Positions 34,928 through 47,892 of a DNA stretch of 64,000 nucleotides are shown here, one piece after another. The DNA is taken from contig CM119265.1 in assembly GCA_051294375.1 (NCBI GenBank), positions 4,099,025 through 4,163,024 on the forward strand. Reading direction: 5' to 3'. The position numbers and the translations under genes were made by a program. The notes under the pieces are model-generated. The model made no database searches, was not told the origin of the DNA, and saw only the letters and a program-made list of their open reading frames with translations. The DNA comes from Paraspadella gotoi (taxonomy: Eukaryota > Chaetognatha). Every line of letters begins with the position of its first letter. Position 1 is the stretch's first letter.

Positions 34928-36615
34928 ATCCCATCAATAATCAATAATAAATAATTAATAATCAATAATAAATAATCATCAATAACTTACTATTACATTA
35001 ATAATAGAGTGATGTGAAAATAATAAAATTTTAGAAAATTTAAATTTAGCATATAACGCCTTTTATTTGCATAAACCAAGGGGGGCCAGCTCATTTTGAG
35101 CTGTATCTTAATTCTTAATTTTTCACTTTAACAGTCACTTATCTATCCCTCACAAAATGTATCATTTCACATTTAAAAACTTTCTTTCCTTTCATTACTA
35201 TCTATTTATTACTAGAATAATTGTTAAATGCACCATTAGTTTAAACTTATTCCTTGTTATACATTACATAATGTATTATTTTGTCTCTCCCTGTTCTCCT
35301 CCATCTCTCTCTCCCTCTCCCTCCTTCTGTTCTTCTCCTCTCTCTCTCTTTCACGCAATGGACCATTTCACTTCGTTTTCAAACAACTGAATCTGTCCTC
35401 AACTCAAACTGTTACTCATTCTTTAACACACTATCTCTGGTTGGGAAACTTTGAGCCTCCGCTCTCTCTCTCTCTCTCTTTCTTCTCACTTCTCTCCTCT
35501 CTCTCGTCTCTCTCTCTCCCTTCTTTTTACACAAATTTTAGTTAATGCCATCATTACCGACTGAACATCGAAGACTCGAAATGAAAGAGTTGAAACATGG
35601 TCGCGATATTACTAAATAAAAATACGCTTGACGCAAGAAAACATTTGCCAAACTTTGTAAATTTAGCATCATAAATATGAAAATAAAAACCAATAAAAAT
35701 ACTTCGGTAAATTTATTCTTTTAATTTTATACATTAGCTGGGCAGCCAGTGAACTTTAAAAATATCAGTTTTTTTATGATTTTTCACCTACTTCAATACA
35801 TATTTTTTGAAAAAGATCTATATTTTCTTTTATCAACTTTTAACGAAAGATCTGAATCTGTTCTCAGAATTTAAAAAAAAATATTTTGAAGTTTTGACAT
35901 TATATAAGGGTAGCACCATATACAAAATATAACTGCTAAATTTTGATTACAAACTTTTACTTCACCCTAATCAATAATTTTGTTATCGCATCAATCATTC
36001 ATTTTTTCCATGATTTTTTCCTTAAGTTTCATTAATGGCTGGCAGGCTCGATCAATAATACTTTTAAGATTTTTTGGGGTTTTTTTTTATCTCCTGCTTT
36101 GGAAGTTGCCCGTTGGAGTTTTGTAAAGCGGATTTTTTTGTTTTGTTTCTCGGTTTTTTTCTTTTTCATATTTTTTCTTTCTTATTTTTACTTTTTTAAC
36201 TGAATTTATCATAATTGTGAAATTTTTTTTTAAAAGTAGTGAAAGCGTGAAGTCGGAAAAGAGTAACTTTTCCGATTTCCCGATAAATACTTCCTGTTCA
36301 ATTTAATTAGAAAAGCTTTCGTTCAAAATCTCATAAAACTTTTGAAAATTTAAAGTATGCCAGTTTCTTAATGGATAACTTTTGGCCAACTTTAAAGTCT
36401 AACACTGAATAAAAAAAACTAAATGAATTTAAAAACTTAGTCAACGCTAAACAACGTTTAATTTGTTTTAAATTAACAAAGCCGCACAAACTAAAAAGAC
36501 GACCTTCGGCAAAATCTAATTAGATTGAGGTAGACGAGTTGGAAAGACGACGACGACGACGACTAAAACTGCGACACGAAAAGAAGACAAAGAGGCATAA
36601 ATACTAACGATACGA

Positions 36616-37098
36616 ATGGCAGGACAAGATGAAACGAACGATGACGACAGCAAAGATGACGATGACAATGATGACTAAGACATTAGCGATGACAACAGCA
36701 AAGACGACGATGACAAAGACATTAGCAATGATGACAGCAAAGACAATGATGACGACAATGACAAAGACATTAGCAATGACGTCAGCAAAGACGATGATGA
36801 CGACGATGACAAAAAGATTAGCGATGACGACAGCAAAGACGACAATGACAAAGACATTTGCGATGACGACAGCAAAGACAACGATGACGACAATGACAAA
36901 GACATTAGCGATGACGACAGCAAAGATGACGATGACAAAGACATTAGCGATGACGACAGAAAAGACGACGATGACGACAATGACGACGATGACAAAAACG
37001 AAGAAGACAACAATGACGATGACGACGGCAAAAACAACGACGACGACGACGAAAACGTGAGCGGCAAAGCTGCAACGAAGTCGATGTATACTTTCTAA
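36616..37098 (+). pseudogene. Asp/Ser/Lys-repeat frame with one internal stop
   Basis: From ATG 36616 a frame of 160 codons ends at TAA 37096-37098. It is broken only by TAA at 36676-36678. It encodes a repeated acidic unit of the type DKDISDDDSKDD and a divergent tail (NVSGKAATKSMYTF). At the stop, the repeat context (GAC xAA GAC ATT AGC) shows that TAA stands where other units have AAA, a single-base change. Either an acidic-repeat gene has been inactivated, or a coding-like satellite simply lacks stops. No splice or family evidence is available. The Met/Thr frame at 36629-37060 is a shadow of this array. Confidence 0.3.
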
Positions 37099-37380
37099 AA
37101 AAATATTTCTCTAATGGAAAAAAAGAAAAACGGAAATCTATAAAAAGATAAGGAGGGAAAATAAATTTATACTATATATCACGAAAAAAATATTATCAAA
37201 AATTTTTTTTTTCGCGAAGACGTTGAAAGCTTAAATGATAAATTAGAGACAGAATGTAAGTATTTTTAAAGGTTATTTGAAAATTATTACGTGACTACAC
37301 AATAGAGTGAAGTGAAAATTATAAAATTTTAGAAAATTAAAATTTAGCATATAAAACATAAAAATAAAAACCAATAAAAC

Positions 37381-37612
37381 TTTGTCGTTCCGTCGGTCCG
37401 CCCCCTCAATATTGTCGTGCAACCACATATATCATGTCAGAATATCGAATTATGATAACTTATGCAAAAAAAACCGATGTCCCACAGTGATCCAAATGGC
37501 TTAAATTTCCGGAAAAACCTCCCTTTATTGGCAAAAACAACTTTTTCTTGTATGCTGATTATCATCGATGCCCTCTGAGGTTCTTTAAAACGTTTCAAAT
37601 GATAAAAAGAGA

Positions 37613-37645
<33 letters not shown>

Positions 37646-38007
37646 ATGTCCGTCCATCCCACCTTAGCAAAAAAGTCCGATTACTCGAGATTGGATAGAT
37701 GGATTAGAATGAAATTTTGTGTGTGGGTAAGGAATGGAAAATGGAAAAAAACAAAAAAAATATATTTCACTATTTGAACGCCAATTACTCATGAGTGGAC
37801 GGGGCGATTGACCTAAAATTTTGTATGTGGGTAGGAAAGTGTGTGATTAAGCTGGAAATTAAGTTTCGATTGAATCGTTTGAGTGGAAATGAGTTTAAAT
37901 GGAAAAAACAAAAAACCTGTTTTACTAATTGATTATGCTTTTTTTCCTTTTATATAGAAATATATATAAATGTAAATGCAAGATATATTTATTAATCAAA
38001 TAATTAA
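37381..38007 (+). mobile_element. R3 copy carrying a nested R1 end
   Basis: It starts in the gtcggtccgcc tract without the terminal hairpin. After gatgtcc (37481) the R1 end CACAGTGATCCAAATGG and about 120 bp of R1 interrupt it. The R3 sequence resumes at the GTCT tract (37616). It continues through tttcgattgaatcgt and the ATTAAT tail into an N gap. Confidence 0.65.
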
Positions 38008-38128
38008 NNNNNNNNNNNNNNNNNNNNNNNNNNNNNNNNNNNNNNNNNNNNNNNNNNNNNNNNNNNNNNNNNNNNNNNNNNNNNNNNNNNNNNNNNNNNN
38101 NNNNNNNNNNNNNNNNNNNNNNNNNNNN
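38008..38128. other. Assembly gap (121 N)
   Basis: Unsequenced; lies between an R3 tail and a diverged SINE. Confidence 1.
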
Positions 38129-38340
38129 AAACCTTCATCTACGCCATTAGTCCGAGGCAGTCATTCGCCTTCCCAACCAGACAAATCCGAGCTGTTCTAG
38201 CTTCGGTGCCGGCCCTAGCATTAAGCGACGGACGCGGAGTTAACCCGCCTGTAAGCTTGGTGTTACAGGCCTATCTTGAGTTTCAGGGACGCATGTTGAA
38301 CTTTGTACAACTACAATAATAAATTACTGTCTCTTTCAGA
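38129..38340 (+). mobile_element. SINE-like repeat, diverged copy 4
   Basis: It keeps cttcatctacgccattagt, gaggcagtcattcgcctt, gttaacccgcctgtaa and an end near ttactgtctctttc. It is heavily substituted compared with 3005-3219. Confidence 0.5.
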
Positions 38341-38467
38341 ATATTATACTTTCTTATCGCCTTTTTGAAGGAATCAAATCCGATCTTATAATTTAAAATT
38401 TGCCAATTTTGCAATTTTAGCTATTATAATAATATTATATAATATATATAGCCCACTAATGTTTAAA

Positions 38468-38700
38468 ATAAACAAGTTTGAGCAACAACAATATCGATCT
38501 GCCTCAACCATTTCGTTAATTAATCAATAATTAATTAATAATAATTAATAAATATAATAATAATTAATATTTATTTAATTAATTATTAATTAATTCAAGT
38601 TAATTATTAATGCAATTAATTAATAAATTTGATCCAAATGTTTGTTTAGATTGATAATGACTGATTAATTAATTATTGATAATTATTGATAATTGATAAT
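38468..38700 (-). mobile_element. R3 tail fragment, reverse
   Basis: It reads aacaagtttgagca, a degenerate cgatctgcc and an ATTAAT-rich tract, which is the reverse complement of the family end (gcagatccgac...tgctcaaacttgttt). Confidence 0.5.
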
Positions 38701-38931
38701 AAACTTATCTGTATCTCAACTAAAATTACTCAGTATTTGATGAATTATGCCGAAATCACTGTCTGGTCATTTGATCACGTCACTATACAAGTATGAAACA
38801 TGTGCAATTATATCATATCATATGATATCATCATCATCATCATCATCAAAGAGTCGACGCCCAGAGAAGTTCTTCTTTTTCTTTTTTCCTGCAAACTTCG
38901 ATTTTATTTAAATAAACACGAATTTCTTTTC

Positions 38932-38946
38932 TCTCTCTCTCTTTCT

Positions 38947-39022
<76 letters not shown>
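38932..39022 (+). repeat. CT microsatellite
   Basis: (CT)n of about 90 bp. Similar runs of 45-110 bp lie at 34250-34340, 41798-41883, 42021-42083, 43759-43812, 52217-52260 and 52897-52940. Confidence 0.98.
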
Positions 39023-39024
<2 letters not shown>

Positions 39025-39288
39025 TATTCTCATCTGATGTTTGCAAAACGGCTTTGAAACATCTTCTTGTGAGGGCTAAGACCTTTTTTTTTTTAAATGT
39101 CGTTTAAGATTTTTAAGTAGAAAAAAATGGGCACAATGACTACATGAAAACCTGAATACTGAGAAAACAAGAACGGAAATTCAAATGTGTGTTGAGACGC
39201 AGTGACTATCTTAGCGCGTCTTTTATTCTTTATAGTTTTATGATTTTCTGAAGGCGGCGCTAGCAGTCACTTAGATGTGAGGTTTTAA

Positions 39289-40195
39289 GTCGGATCTGTT
39301 TTGTCGGTCCGTCGGTCCGCCCCTTCAATCTTGTCGGGCATTCACTTATATCATGTCAGAATATCGAATTATGATATAATATGCACAAAAAAAGATGTCC
39401 GTACGTCCGTCCTTCCGTCCGTCTGTCTGTCCGTCCGTCCCACCTTAGCAAAAAACTCCAACCCGTGCTCTGATTAGGATGGATGGATATAGCATGAAGT
39501 TTTTGTGTGGGTAGGGAAGTGTGTGATTGAGCTGGATATGAAGTTTCGATGGAATCGTCTGAGTGCGAACCTGAGTATTTAAAGTGAAAATAAAACAAAA
39601 TCTAATTTCACTAATTATGCCGGGCGCATGACCTTAAAGTTCCTTAGATATGTACGGTAGAAAGTCAGTCGTGATCTAAGCCTGAAATAGAAGTTTCGAT
39701 TGACCACTCGTCTGAAGTGGACCAACTGGTTTACAATGGAAAAAACAAAAAAAACTTGTTTCACTAATTGATTATGCTTCTTTTTCTTTTTATATTAAAT
39801 GTAAATGAAAGATGTATTAATTATTCAAAAAATTAATTAATCAATTAGTCAATTAATTAATAAATAATTGATTAATTGGTCAATTAATCAATAAATAATT
39901 CAATCAATCAATTTATTTAGTTATCTATTAATTAATTATTCAATCAATCAATTTATTTATAAATTATTTATTTAATTAATCAATCAATCCATCAGGTCAA
40001 TCGTTATCAGCATTATTGTCGTCGTCGCCATCATCGTCGTCGTTGCTTTTGTCGTGGTCAGTAACGAAAAGACCTAAAAACCAACATTTCGGATCAAATT
40101 AATTAATTTATTAATTAAATTATTATTTTAGTTTTAAAGTTTGTATTAATTAATTAATTAATTAATTACCGCTAATGATCGTGGGCAGATCCGAC
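39289..40195 (+). mobile_element. R3 TIR repeat, longest copy
   Basis: GTCGGATCTG at 39289 and GGGCAGATCCGAC ending 40195. It contains the GTCC tract, ttgtcgggcattcacttatatcatgtcag, tttcgatggaatcgt twice in diverged form, the ATTAAT tail and a GTC-rich patch (40018-40065). A partial R2 repeat abuts it on the left (39160-39288). Confidence 0.75.
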
Positions 40196-40199
40196 ATTG

Positions 40200-41797
40200 T
40201 TTGCTCAAATTTGTTTCCTGTCTTAACAAATGAGCAACCAATAAAACGCGAATTATGAGTTATGAGCAAAATTGAACATTTTTAAATAATGTAAGTAGAA
40301 TAGATCCTCGGACAGATATAGCGACATCCGGAACCGGCTACAAAGATTACAAAGGGAACAATGTATTCCCTGGGGAAAAAATTTCGGCGATGCAACGCTA
40401 CAGTGCGTCTCTTTTACAGTGCGGTCTTTTTTTTCTTAGATCTTAATCGAGAGGAAATGTGCTAATCCTTAACAAAACCTCGGCGCTCAGAGATCTCCAC
40501 AACAATTTTCGCGTTTCCCTTTTGTCTTTTTTTTCTCTTTTAGTTCTGCAGGTAGAGATCAGGCATTGTGGCCAGTTTTTCTTTCCTATTTATAGACAAA
40601 ATTAACCATTTTCTTCCTAATGAATATTTTTATTTAAAAAAAGTTATTCTATTTTCCTTAAATCTTTCACCTTCTACATACAACATTTTTACATTCTACA
40701 ATTTACGATTTACGATTATTTCGATTAATTTTTTTATTGTTAAAAATCTCATCTTTTTTGGGGGGATTCGTTCAAGATCCAACATTTTATTTTTTTTTCA
40801 AATCCTCAACAACCTTCCTTAGTTTTTTTTGCTTGAAATTTTTTTTTCACTCGGAAAAAATTGATCTCAGTTTTGGACATGTATTCCGTTCATGACATTT
40901 ACATATGAAGAAAACCAGTTAAAACAAACGAATATATAAGAATAGCCATAGCCGATGAAATTTAGATGCTAATGTATACAGCGTTAAAATAATCTATCAT
41001 GAGTATAGATTATAGTATTAAAATATTTTTTGTCAAAAATAATTTCTTCTGAAGGAACTCGCCTAATTAAAATTATTATATTACTATATAGAGAAAAAAT
41101 TGTTTTTAGAAATCTAAAAAAATTTTGATGGATTCTGATAGAGCATAAAAGGTTAAACAAGAAATATAATTACAGCTTTAAAAAATTCTCAGTGAAAATC
41201 TAAAAAAACTAATAAAATCATTGAAAGATGATGATGATGATTTTTTTGTGTTTTTTTTTTATTATTAACTTTCACATCATAAAAATATTTAAAAAAAAAT
41301 TATACTTCGTGTAGACAACTTTTTATGAGCTATTTGAATCTGGTTTTAAAATATAAAATTTCTCACAACAATTTTTAGCCTTTCCTATCTATAAATCAAT
41401 ATTAAAAAATTAATTACTAGGGTATAGAGCCATATAAGAAATGTTTTGTCCATTGAAAGTATACTTAAAAATGTATAAATTTTCGTTTGAGCATGTACTA
41501 ACTCTAAATTTTTGACTCACCCCATTGAGTGCGGCTACCCATAATAAGAATATTATAAAACGGAGACTGTTATTTAAAATGTACTTTTTGACAAAAGACT
41601 AGTTACCGTCATACCATCTCAACCGCAAATTCTTTTTTTCCCTAAAAACTTAAACTTTTTCGGATTATCGATTTTCCTCGTACTTACCCGGATCTCTGAT
41701 TTTGCCTCCTCCTCCTCCTCCTCTTCATCCACGATCTTCATCCTTTCCGCTGCTTGTTGAGGATAACAATCCTTATCAGGAGAAAACCTTACCTTTT

Positions 41798-41883
<86 letters not shown>

Positions 41884-42016
41884 ACATGAAACATGTTTAG
41901 GATAAAAACTCTACACGATTTTCGTTTATATTTTTAAATACTTTTTGTAAATTGATGTAGCTTTTAGGGCACAATGTAGCCCAAAGCCCGTTTCCTTAAT
42001 ACAATTCAATAAAATT

Positions 42017-42087
<71 letters not shown>

Positions 42088-42890
42088 GCAGCTGGATCTG
42101 TCGCCATCTCGTTTTGTTTTTTATCTCATTTCGTGGAAACGAATTCAATTAACCTAGATTTTTAATTTTCAAATCAAATCGACTGAATACTGAATATTTT
42201 TTTGAATAATAATAAATTTTTCTGAGTAAAATTAAACAATCTGTAAAGAAATTGAAAAAAATAGAAAAATTACTTGGAAATACTTTGTTTTTACCTTCGA
42301 ATCAAAAATCTTAAAAAAATCAAAACTAGAAAAACTTGAAAAACGAGCGAAGCAAAACGAATATCGATTTCGCTTTTGTTTTACTTAAAAATTTTCGCAA
42401 TTTCTCGTTTGAATCTCATTTGTTTTTTATATTTTTTGCTAAACCGCCTCATTTCAGCTTAAATTGAGAATTAGATTAATTTTAATGTTTAAATATCAAG
42501 TAAAATTAAGTTCAGCGATTATGTAAACAAAATGTGACGCTTTCAGAAAATATCATATTTTAAGAATCACCCTGTAACATATTCTACAGCCTCGTCGTTA
42601 TCAACGCTAATTTCTTAAGCCGGAAACGCAACATTTCATTAAGACATTAATCACAATAGTCACGATCGATTAATTTGATTAACTCGTGAGTCATTTTTGT
42701 CTCTACGTTGTAGAATTCCCACTTTCTTAGTTTTTTTCGGTATTGCGGCATTGCATTGAGAAGGATTCGCGAAATTCGAATGGCGTGGATAATTCGATGA
42801 GTATTCGGGTATTCTCGTCCAAATTCACTCACGCTTCGTTTTTTGACTCCTTGAGATCGAGTGACAATAATTGTATTCATGGTATCGAAG
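40200..42890. other. No supported gene
   Basis: AT-rich sequence with two CT microsatellites. The frame at 42647-42943 (minus) has no recognisable motif. Hydrophobic and Arg/Glu frames near 41619-41905 follow the CT and CTC runs. Confidence 0.5.
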
Positions 42891-42895
42891 CGTCG

Positions 42896-43080
42896 CACAG
42901 TGATCCAAAAAAAATTAAAACTGGATAAAAGCCACTTGAACAAACGGGCATAAATACATATTCAGTCTTTCCATAGTAATGGTACGAAGTCTTAGGTAAG
43001 ATAACGGTTTCCAAAAATTATTCTTTCTCAAGTGAAAAGCAAATCTCTATTTCGAGTGAGTCTTTGAGAGGTTTGTTAAA
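42896..43080 (+). mobile_element. R1 fragment
   Basis: Begins CACAGTGATCC and contains actggataaaagccacttgaac, the complement of the R1 right subterminal sequence, then tttgagaggtttgtt. Only one end is clear. Confidence 0.55.
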
Positions 43081-43753
43081 CAAACCTCTCAATCTTTCGA
43101 TTCGAAACTGATACAATAATCGATCGTAGACTCTTAATGCAGTAATGCGACTATCATCTCTATTTTCGCCTCCGTTCCAAACTCAGCCGAAAACTCCACC
43201 TCAGCTCGGCCGAAAAAAAAACGAACCCGACAAACCGCAACTTTTCACCTCGTTCGTCCTCTTGATCTCACGACTCACCCGACAATCACGGATCAAGAAA
43301 AGAAAATTCACCAAACAATCACAGACCACCCCAACCAATCACAGACCAATAATTTAAACTAACCCTGGTAATTTTTTTCGTTGAAAACTCTAGCTTCTCA
43401 ATTTATTTTTCCTTTTCTTTTCCTTTTTCTTTCTTCTTTAAAAAAAAATGAAAGAGGTAGAAAGAAAAGAAAAAGGAGATGAAAGAAAAAGAAGCAAAGT
43501 GCTTTCTTCTTTATCGTCTCCTTCTACAAAAGATACGTTCTTTTCTCCTTCTGGTTCTTTTGTGACCGAAATTCAAAATTTGCTGAACAGAGAAAATTAT
43601 TCAATTCGCGGTTTTGAAGGGAAAAAAAAGAAAGAAAAAAAAAAAAAAAAGCTTTTAGCTTTCTCAGGTTTCCACTTTTTTTTCTCCTTTTATTCAATTT
43701 TTGTTAACTCACTTTCTCTTCTTTGTCGTTGTTATATTGATTGACGTTTTCAG

Positions 43754-43815
<62 letters not shown>

Positions 43816-43904
43816 CAAATGGTAAGTTCTAACCCATGTCGGAGACATCAAAGGATTGACCTTGAACCGAATTGTGTTTGACCTTTTCTCTCTCATTATT
43901 CCGT

Positions 43905-44260
43905 GGCTCCGGTTTTATTGGCCAAAACCCATAGAATTTCCTTTTGTCGTCGTCCAGTCGGTAATTGTAAAATTGACCAATCAAAAGTCAACATAGATGC
44001 CGCCTTGCCAATGACAATCGGGCTCGTGCAGTTTCTTGATTTAATGAAGGACAAATTTGGCCCAATCACGAAACGGGACTGTCTCGTTTTGGCCAATCAT
44101 CGTTCGAGTTGTCTTCCCTCCAAAAAAATAAAAAGATCGGACTGAGACAAAAGGGCGGGGTTAGAAGGATCGCCAAAAAGCGTTTCCCCAATCGGGGAAT
44201 TCGTTATTGCCGACTTTAATCGTCAATTTTCTTATTTGGGGTCTTTATAACCCAGAATTC
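43905..44260. promoter_or_regulatory. CCAAT-box cluster
   Basis: Seven CCAAT/ATTGG cores lie within about 290 bp (near 43917, 43978, 44009, 44019, 44062, 44093 and 44189). A possible TATA-like ctttataa follows near 44243. This density suggests a promoter. No recognised gene follows on either side, so it may drive an unrecognised or non-coding transcript, or be chance. The open frames on both strands here have no family motif. Confidence 0.3.
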
Positions 44261-44398
44261 TTTTCTCGAAATAAAATGACAACACCTGAAAAATATAATT
44301 AATATCTCAGAAGTCTAATTCGTATATTTGTTTCGTAAATGCATCAGGATCGTAGGAATTTAATGAATCTATTCAATTAAACTTCAAATCTAATTTTG

Positions 44399-44450
<52 letters not shown>

Positions 44451-44454
44451 AGAG

Positions 44455-44501
<47 letters not shown>

Positions 44502-44530
44502 GAGAGAGGAGAGGGGAGAAGAGAGAGAGC
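44399..44530 (+). repeat. GA microsatellite
   Basis: (GA)n of about 130 bp with GGA interruptions; a GTC/GTT run lies at 44617-44650. Confidence 0.95.
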
Positions 44531-45789
44531 ACCCAATTCCTTTTAAATCGACTCTATCGGCCTCTCACCCTCGAATTTCTCTCTCCCGTAAAAAAAACTC
44601 GTAAAAAGTTAACGATCGTCGTCGTCGTTGTCGTCGTCGTTGTCGTCGTCAGTATTTGGGTTCATCGCTTTCCTTCTTTTCCAAGATTCGTCCGCATTTT
44701 TTTTAGTCGTCCCATTTCGTTTTTCGCTCGAACGACGAAAAAAACTTACCTTTCGTACTCTCCCCGAGAAAACGGATTTTAAAATTAAAGAAATAATCAC
44801 AAAAGTTTGAACCAGTACTATTGTAATAATATTGAAATAATACTTAATCCTTTGCGTCGATCGCAGACGCGATCTTTAAAATTTTATCGATTTTAATGTT
44901 TTTTTTGTTGTTTTTTTTTAAATCTCGAAACGCAATTCTCTTCTTCGACTGTGCCACTGGTTCGAACTAACTTACTTTTCCGCCGTCGTCGTCTTCGATT
45001 GAATTTTCTTTTTTTATTTTAATTCCTCACCAAAAAACCTTTTTAATGTTTTTTTTTCTTCAATTTGTCAAATTTCACTTCATTCAAATTCCTCTCCTAT
45101 TTCTTTTGTTTTTCTTTTGTTTCAATTCTTCGTCGTATTTTTCGACGTTTTCTTTTGTTTTTGATTCAATAACAATAACAAACTAAAACAAAAGACGTCG
45201 ACAACAAAAAGACTTTTGCTTCTTTTGACCTCGAGACGAAATCTTTTCTCCTCAAATGACAAGATAAAATGGAATCTTCTCTCACGTGTGGTCTCTCTTC
45301 GTTGTTGTTGTTGTTGGTGTTGTTGATGTTGTTTCGCGCCAACTTTATTGCTCCTTCGCGACGAGAGATTTTGAGCAAAAGTCTTGGCCAAGTCTTGGCC
45401 AAAGTGTGGGCGATTAGGAAAAGACGCTCTTTTATTATCTTGTCGTCGTCGTCGTTGCATTGGTTGTTCTCGTCATCGTCGTCGAAAACAAGAAAGAGAA
45501 TATTCAGCGGATTGAATAAAACCATAAATAAATTCGTAAATAAAACTCGTACGCACCTTTTTGACCATCCAAACAATTACAATACAATATTACAACCATC
45601 CGCACGAAGAACGTTCAGGTGTATTTTTCCAAAAAGAGAAGCGGGGGTAATTCAAAATAGTGTTGCATTAGTAGTTAGCAACGGTGTTTATTTTTTGTGA
45701 AATGAGCATGACGATTACGTAAGGCTATGGAGCTACATATTATACAATAAGTCTTCTGAGACCAGTGTATTTTCTGATGACACATCTAC

Positions 45790-46021
45790 ATCAGATTTTT
45801 TTTTATTCTTTATAGTTTTAGTATTTCCTAATGGCGGCCGCTGCAGTCTTAGATTTGATGTTTTTCCTGTTTTGACAAATGAGCAATCACTTATTCAAAT
45901 TATGAAATTTTAATATAAGTGAAGACAGACCGACACAGACAGACATACCGACTGATGTACAGACGACGGACCGACCGAAAAGTGACAGAGTTGGTCCGCG
46001 AGTACACGCGGCGCAACTAAA
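45790..46021 (+). mobile_element. R2 repeat copy
   Basis: It has attctttatagttttagtatttcc, a form of the gcgctagcagtc motif changed to ggcggccgctgcagtc, the GACCGA tract and the end gcgagtacacgcggcgcaac. Confidence 0.6.
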
Positions 46022-47355
46022 ATTTCGACGTCAAGAAACAAAATGACGATTTTTTTCTTTAGTTTATTTTTTTTAGTCGAAGTTTTTTTATGATTTAAGG
46101 GTAATTTTTTATGTGATAAATGTATTAAATTAGGTTACGTCGTTCTTTAAAACGAGAAGACTTTTTCAATGGAGATTTTGTTAAAAGATCTTGACGTACC
46201 AAATAATTCACACGCCCTCTGGGAAAAATTTCAAGGGTAGAAAATAGATGAAAAACACTCGATCCATCCTGTTGCATCTGAAGGCTCGCATTTTTTTCTC
46301 CTGAACAAATAACGCATCATTGAATAAACCATTCAAGATTCAAAATGGACTGGTCCCGGCTTCGGGAAATTATTTTCGATGCAATTTTTATAATATAAAA
46401 TAAAGGGATTTCTTCAACTCAATACAATGTCAACGCATTTATACATATGTTGTGATTTTCGCAATAAACCTTCCAAATCAGGAATCCGATAGCCATAATG
46501 TCTGAAGGGCTCTCAAAATTTTTCTTTACAGTTTTATTTGTTATTTTGAATAAGTGATAGGAATGCATGGGAAAGGTGAATAAGTCCATATTTTTTTTTG
46601 GTGAAATTTTTATTTAAAGTAAAGCAGTAAAAAGAGGAGCTACGATCAGAATTCTATAACGAGTTTTCAACCGGGAGTAGATTTCGGGAAAAATCTCTGA
46701 TGGCGAAAATTCTCCCAAAGAAGGGGGGTCAATTTTCCGAAGATTTTGTTAATATTTTCTATATATGGTATGATTTTTTTGAAACTTAATATTAAACATA
46801 TATGCCATCATTCTACCATTGGCCATGGTTATAAGAAAGTATATTGAAAAAAAGCCTCTGGCTTTGTTCGTCAGAGGCTTAGTCGCTAAATTAAATGAAA
46901 AGTAGTTTCATCGGTGTAACGTGTGCTTTCTTAATCAAGTAACTCTGTCCCAGCTTGTTAAGAATGTAATGTAGAACCAATGCAAATAGCGAAATCATAG
47001 CAAGCTATAAACCTTAAAGATGGACGCGCTATAAGTACTATAACATTCCCAGAAAGAGATAAATGACTTTTTACGACGTTTACGACGCCGAAAGAAGAAA
47101 GCCACAGATTTTTCCTGAGAACACGCCTAATGGTTTTACTCTCGCGGAATCGAAGCAATCTCGGTAAACCGCATATTTACAAAGGGAAGAAAATAGCAAA
47201 AGACGTCAGCATTCTACGAATTTCAACATAAACGAGCAGATATATAAAGGAGATGAATCAAACTGAAGAGAGAGAGAGAGAGGAAGGACGAGTTCGAGGT
47301 CAAAAAAATACGACGCGTAACTTAAAGTTATTAATAGTAATATGTTTTTCAAGGT
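46022..47355. other. No supported gene
   Basis: AT-rich. A small GC-richer hairpin, agcctctggctttgttcgtcagaggct, lies at about 46853-46880. No supported frame or repeat family otherwise. Confidence 0.5.
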
Positions 47356-47455
47356 NNNNNNNNNNNNNNNNNNNNNNNNNNNNNNNNNNNNNNNNNNNNN
47401 NNNNNNNNNNNNNNNNNNNNNNNNNNNNNNNNNNNNNNNNNNNNNNNNNNNNNNN
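47356..47455. other. Assembly gap (100 N)
   Basis: Exactly 100 N, a default gap size. Confidence 1.
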
Positions 47456-47892
47456 TAATCCTGATTCGTCTTTCATCAACCTTTTATTTTCCAATTCAAA
47501 ATAATAATTTTTTTCTCTAAATTTTTTTTTTCTCTATTTCAAGTTCTCCTCCCAATCAATATTCAACATTTCTCGCCTTCTACTATTTTCTTTTCTCTAT
47601 AATATCCCTCCCTCTCTGTCTCCCACAACTCTGTTCCTTTTCCCCTTTCTCTCCCAAACTTCTCTCCCAACTTCTCTCCCAACTTCTCTTTCCACCCAAA
47701 TCCCGCTTCCACTTTTCCTTCCTCCCGATTTTTAAGACGAAGCTTTTGAAGAAGTATTAGCGGTCGACTTTGTAATCTAATGTGTCCTTGGCTGAGTTGT
47801 TGTGTTGTTGGTTGTCGTTGTTTGTTGTTTGTTTGTTTGTTAATGTGTCAAGTTTCACGAGTTAGGCTCTTCCTAACTTAAGGAATAATTAG

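Noticed and set aside
36629-37060. Met/Thr-rich 143-aa frame and its Ser/Leu-rich antisense frame
   Set aside because: Both are shadows of the GAC/GAT repeat; the acidic frame is the only one with a sensible tail.
45269-45700. 143-aa frame with a signal-like Leu run
   Set aside because: The Leu run comes from a GTT/TTG microsatellite. Two long antisense frames overlap and no motif follows.
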